Below, piece after piece: positions 63,888 to 64,000 of a DNA stretch of 64,000 nucleotides; position 1 is the first letter of the stretch, and every line of letters begins with the position of its first letter. The stretch comes from Flavobacterium swingsii (GTDB lineage Bacteria > Bacteroidota > Bacteroidia > Flavobacteriales > Flavobacteriaceae). The stretch spans positions 310,001-374,000 of the forward strand of contig NZ_FOJT01000002.1 in the NCBI RefSeq assembly GCF_900111965.1. Reading direction: 5' to 3'. The position numbers and the translations under genes are program-made. The notes under the pieces were generated by a model. The model was not told the DNA's origin, ran no database searches, and was given only the letters and a program-made list of their open reading frames with translations.

Positions 63888-64000
63888 ATGTCGACAGGAG
63901 AAAAGTTAATACCAATTAACATTGAAGACGAAATGAAAACAGCTTACATCGATTATTCGATGTCGGTTATTGTATCGCGTGCCTTACCAGATGTGAGAGA
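63888..64000 (+). CDS. gyrA: DNA gyrase subunit A, N-terminal fragment (cut by the window end)
   Basis: From the ATG at 63888, 37 codons are visible: [20 protein letters not shown] and then [17 protein letters not shown], the standard GyrA N-terminus. The rest is beyond the right edge. A TATATTAG at 63841-63848 may be a variant -7 box. With parE-parC already at 30-35 kb, this is the true gyrase A gene. Divergent from clpC. Confidence 0.93.
   Translation, partial: MSTGEKLIPINIEDEMKTAYIDYSMSVIVSRALPDVR

Overview
This is an AT-rich, gene-dense stretch of a Bacteroidota chromosome, most likely a Flavobacterium or close relative (Flavobacteriaceae). The evidence is of three kinds. Promoters follow the Bacteroidota pattern (TAnnTTTG, sometimes with TTTG about 20 bases upstream). 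Typical families are present: an SusC-like TonB receptor with a carboxypeptidase-regulatory N-domain, a secreted enzyme with a type IX secretion C-terminal domain, a CCC-motif protein, and several flavobacterial DUF lipoproteins. The intergenic repeats are of the palindromic kind common in flavobacterial genomes. I see no phage, insertion sequence, CRISPR array or integration site; the region is core chromosome.

Layout. 0-9 kb: truncated serine dehydratase, an LTA-synthase-like membrane sulfatase, a membrane-anchored tyrosine-phosphatase-like protein, a PiT phosphate transporter with its DUF47 partner, an acyl-CoA carboxylase beta subunit and an S41 peptidase. 10-14 kb: M1 aminopeptidase, DoxX protein, tRNA-Tyr, and a TlpA-type thioredoxin lipoprotein interrupted by a one-base frameshift in an A9 tract. 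14-21 kb: UspA, MnmE, TIGR02757 protein, LolD-type ATPase, MsrA and small lipoproteins. 20-24 kb: serA-serC followed by a LuxC-like acyl-CoA reductase, with a ferredoxin transcribed divergently from overlapping promoters. 24-30 kb: a carboxypeptidase-regulatory-like protein, YchF, a DUF2459 protein and a TonB receptor. 30-35 kb: topoisomerase IV (parE-parC). 35-40 kb: TerC, MurQ, ZIP transporter and a methyltransferase, in a segment unusually rich in palindromic repeats, including two copies of a structured element resembling the flavobacterial Flavo-1 RNA motif. 40-50 kb: RlmL-like and RlmD methyltransferases, DUF6452/DUF6048 proteins, a large multidomain amidase and RocD. 50-64 kb: MiaE, a glycosyltransferase, a 1339-residue hybrid histidine kinase, a zinc metallopeptidase, a RimK enzyme with an aspartic-protease-like N-domain, ClpC, and the first codons of gyrA.

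How the genes fit together. Much of the window is housekeeping: DNA topology (parE, parC, gyrA), RNA modification (mnmE, miaE, rlmD, rlmL-like), serine metabolism (sdaA, serA, serC), and phosphate and metal transport. Envelope functions form a second theme. The most unusual material is not a gene cluster but non-coding: the Flavo-1-like elements, perfect extragenic palindromes, a palindromic overlapping promoter pair, and the slippery A9 frameshift. I did not find a convincing new multi-gene defence or biosynthetic system.
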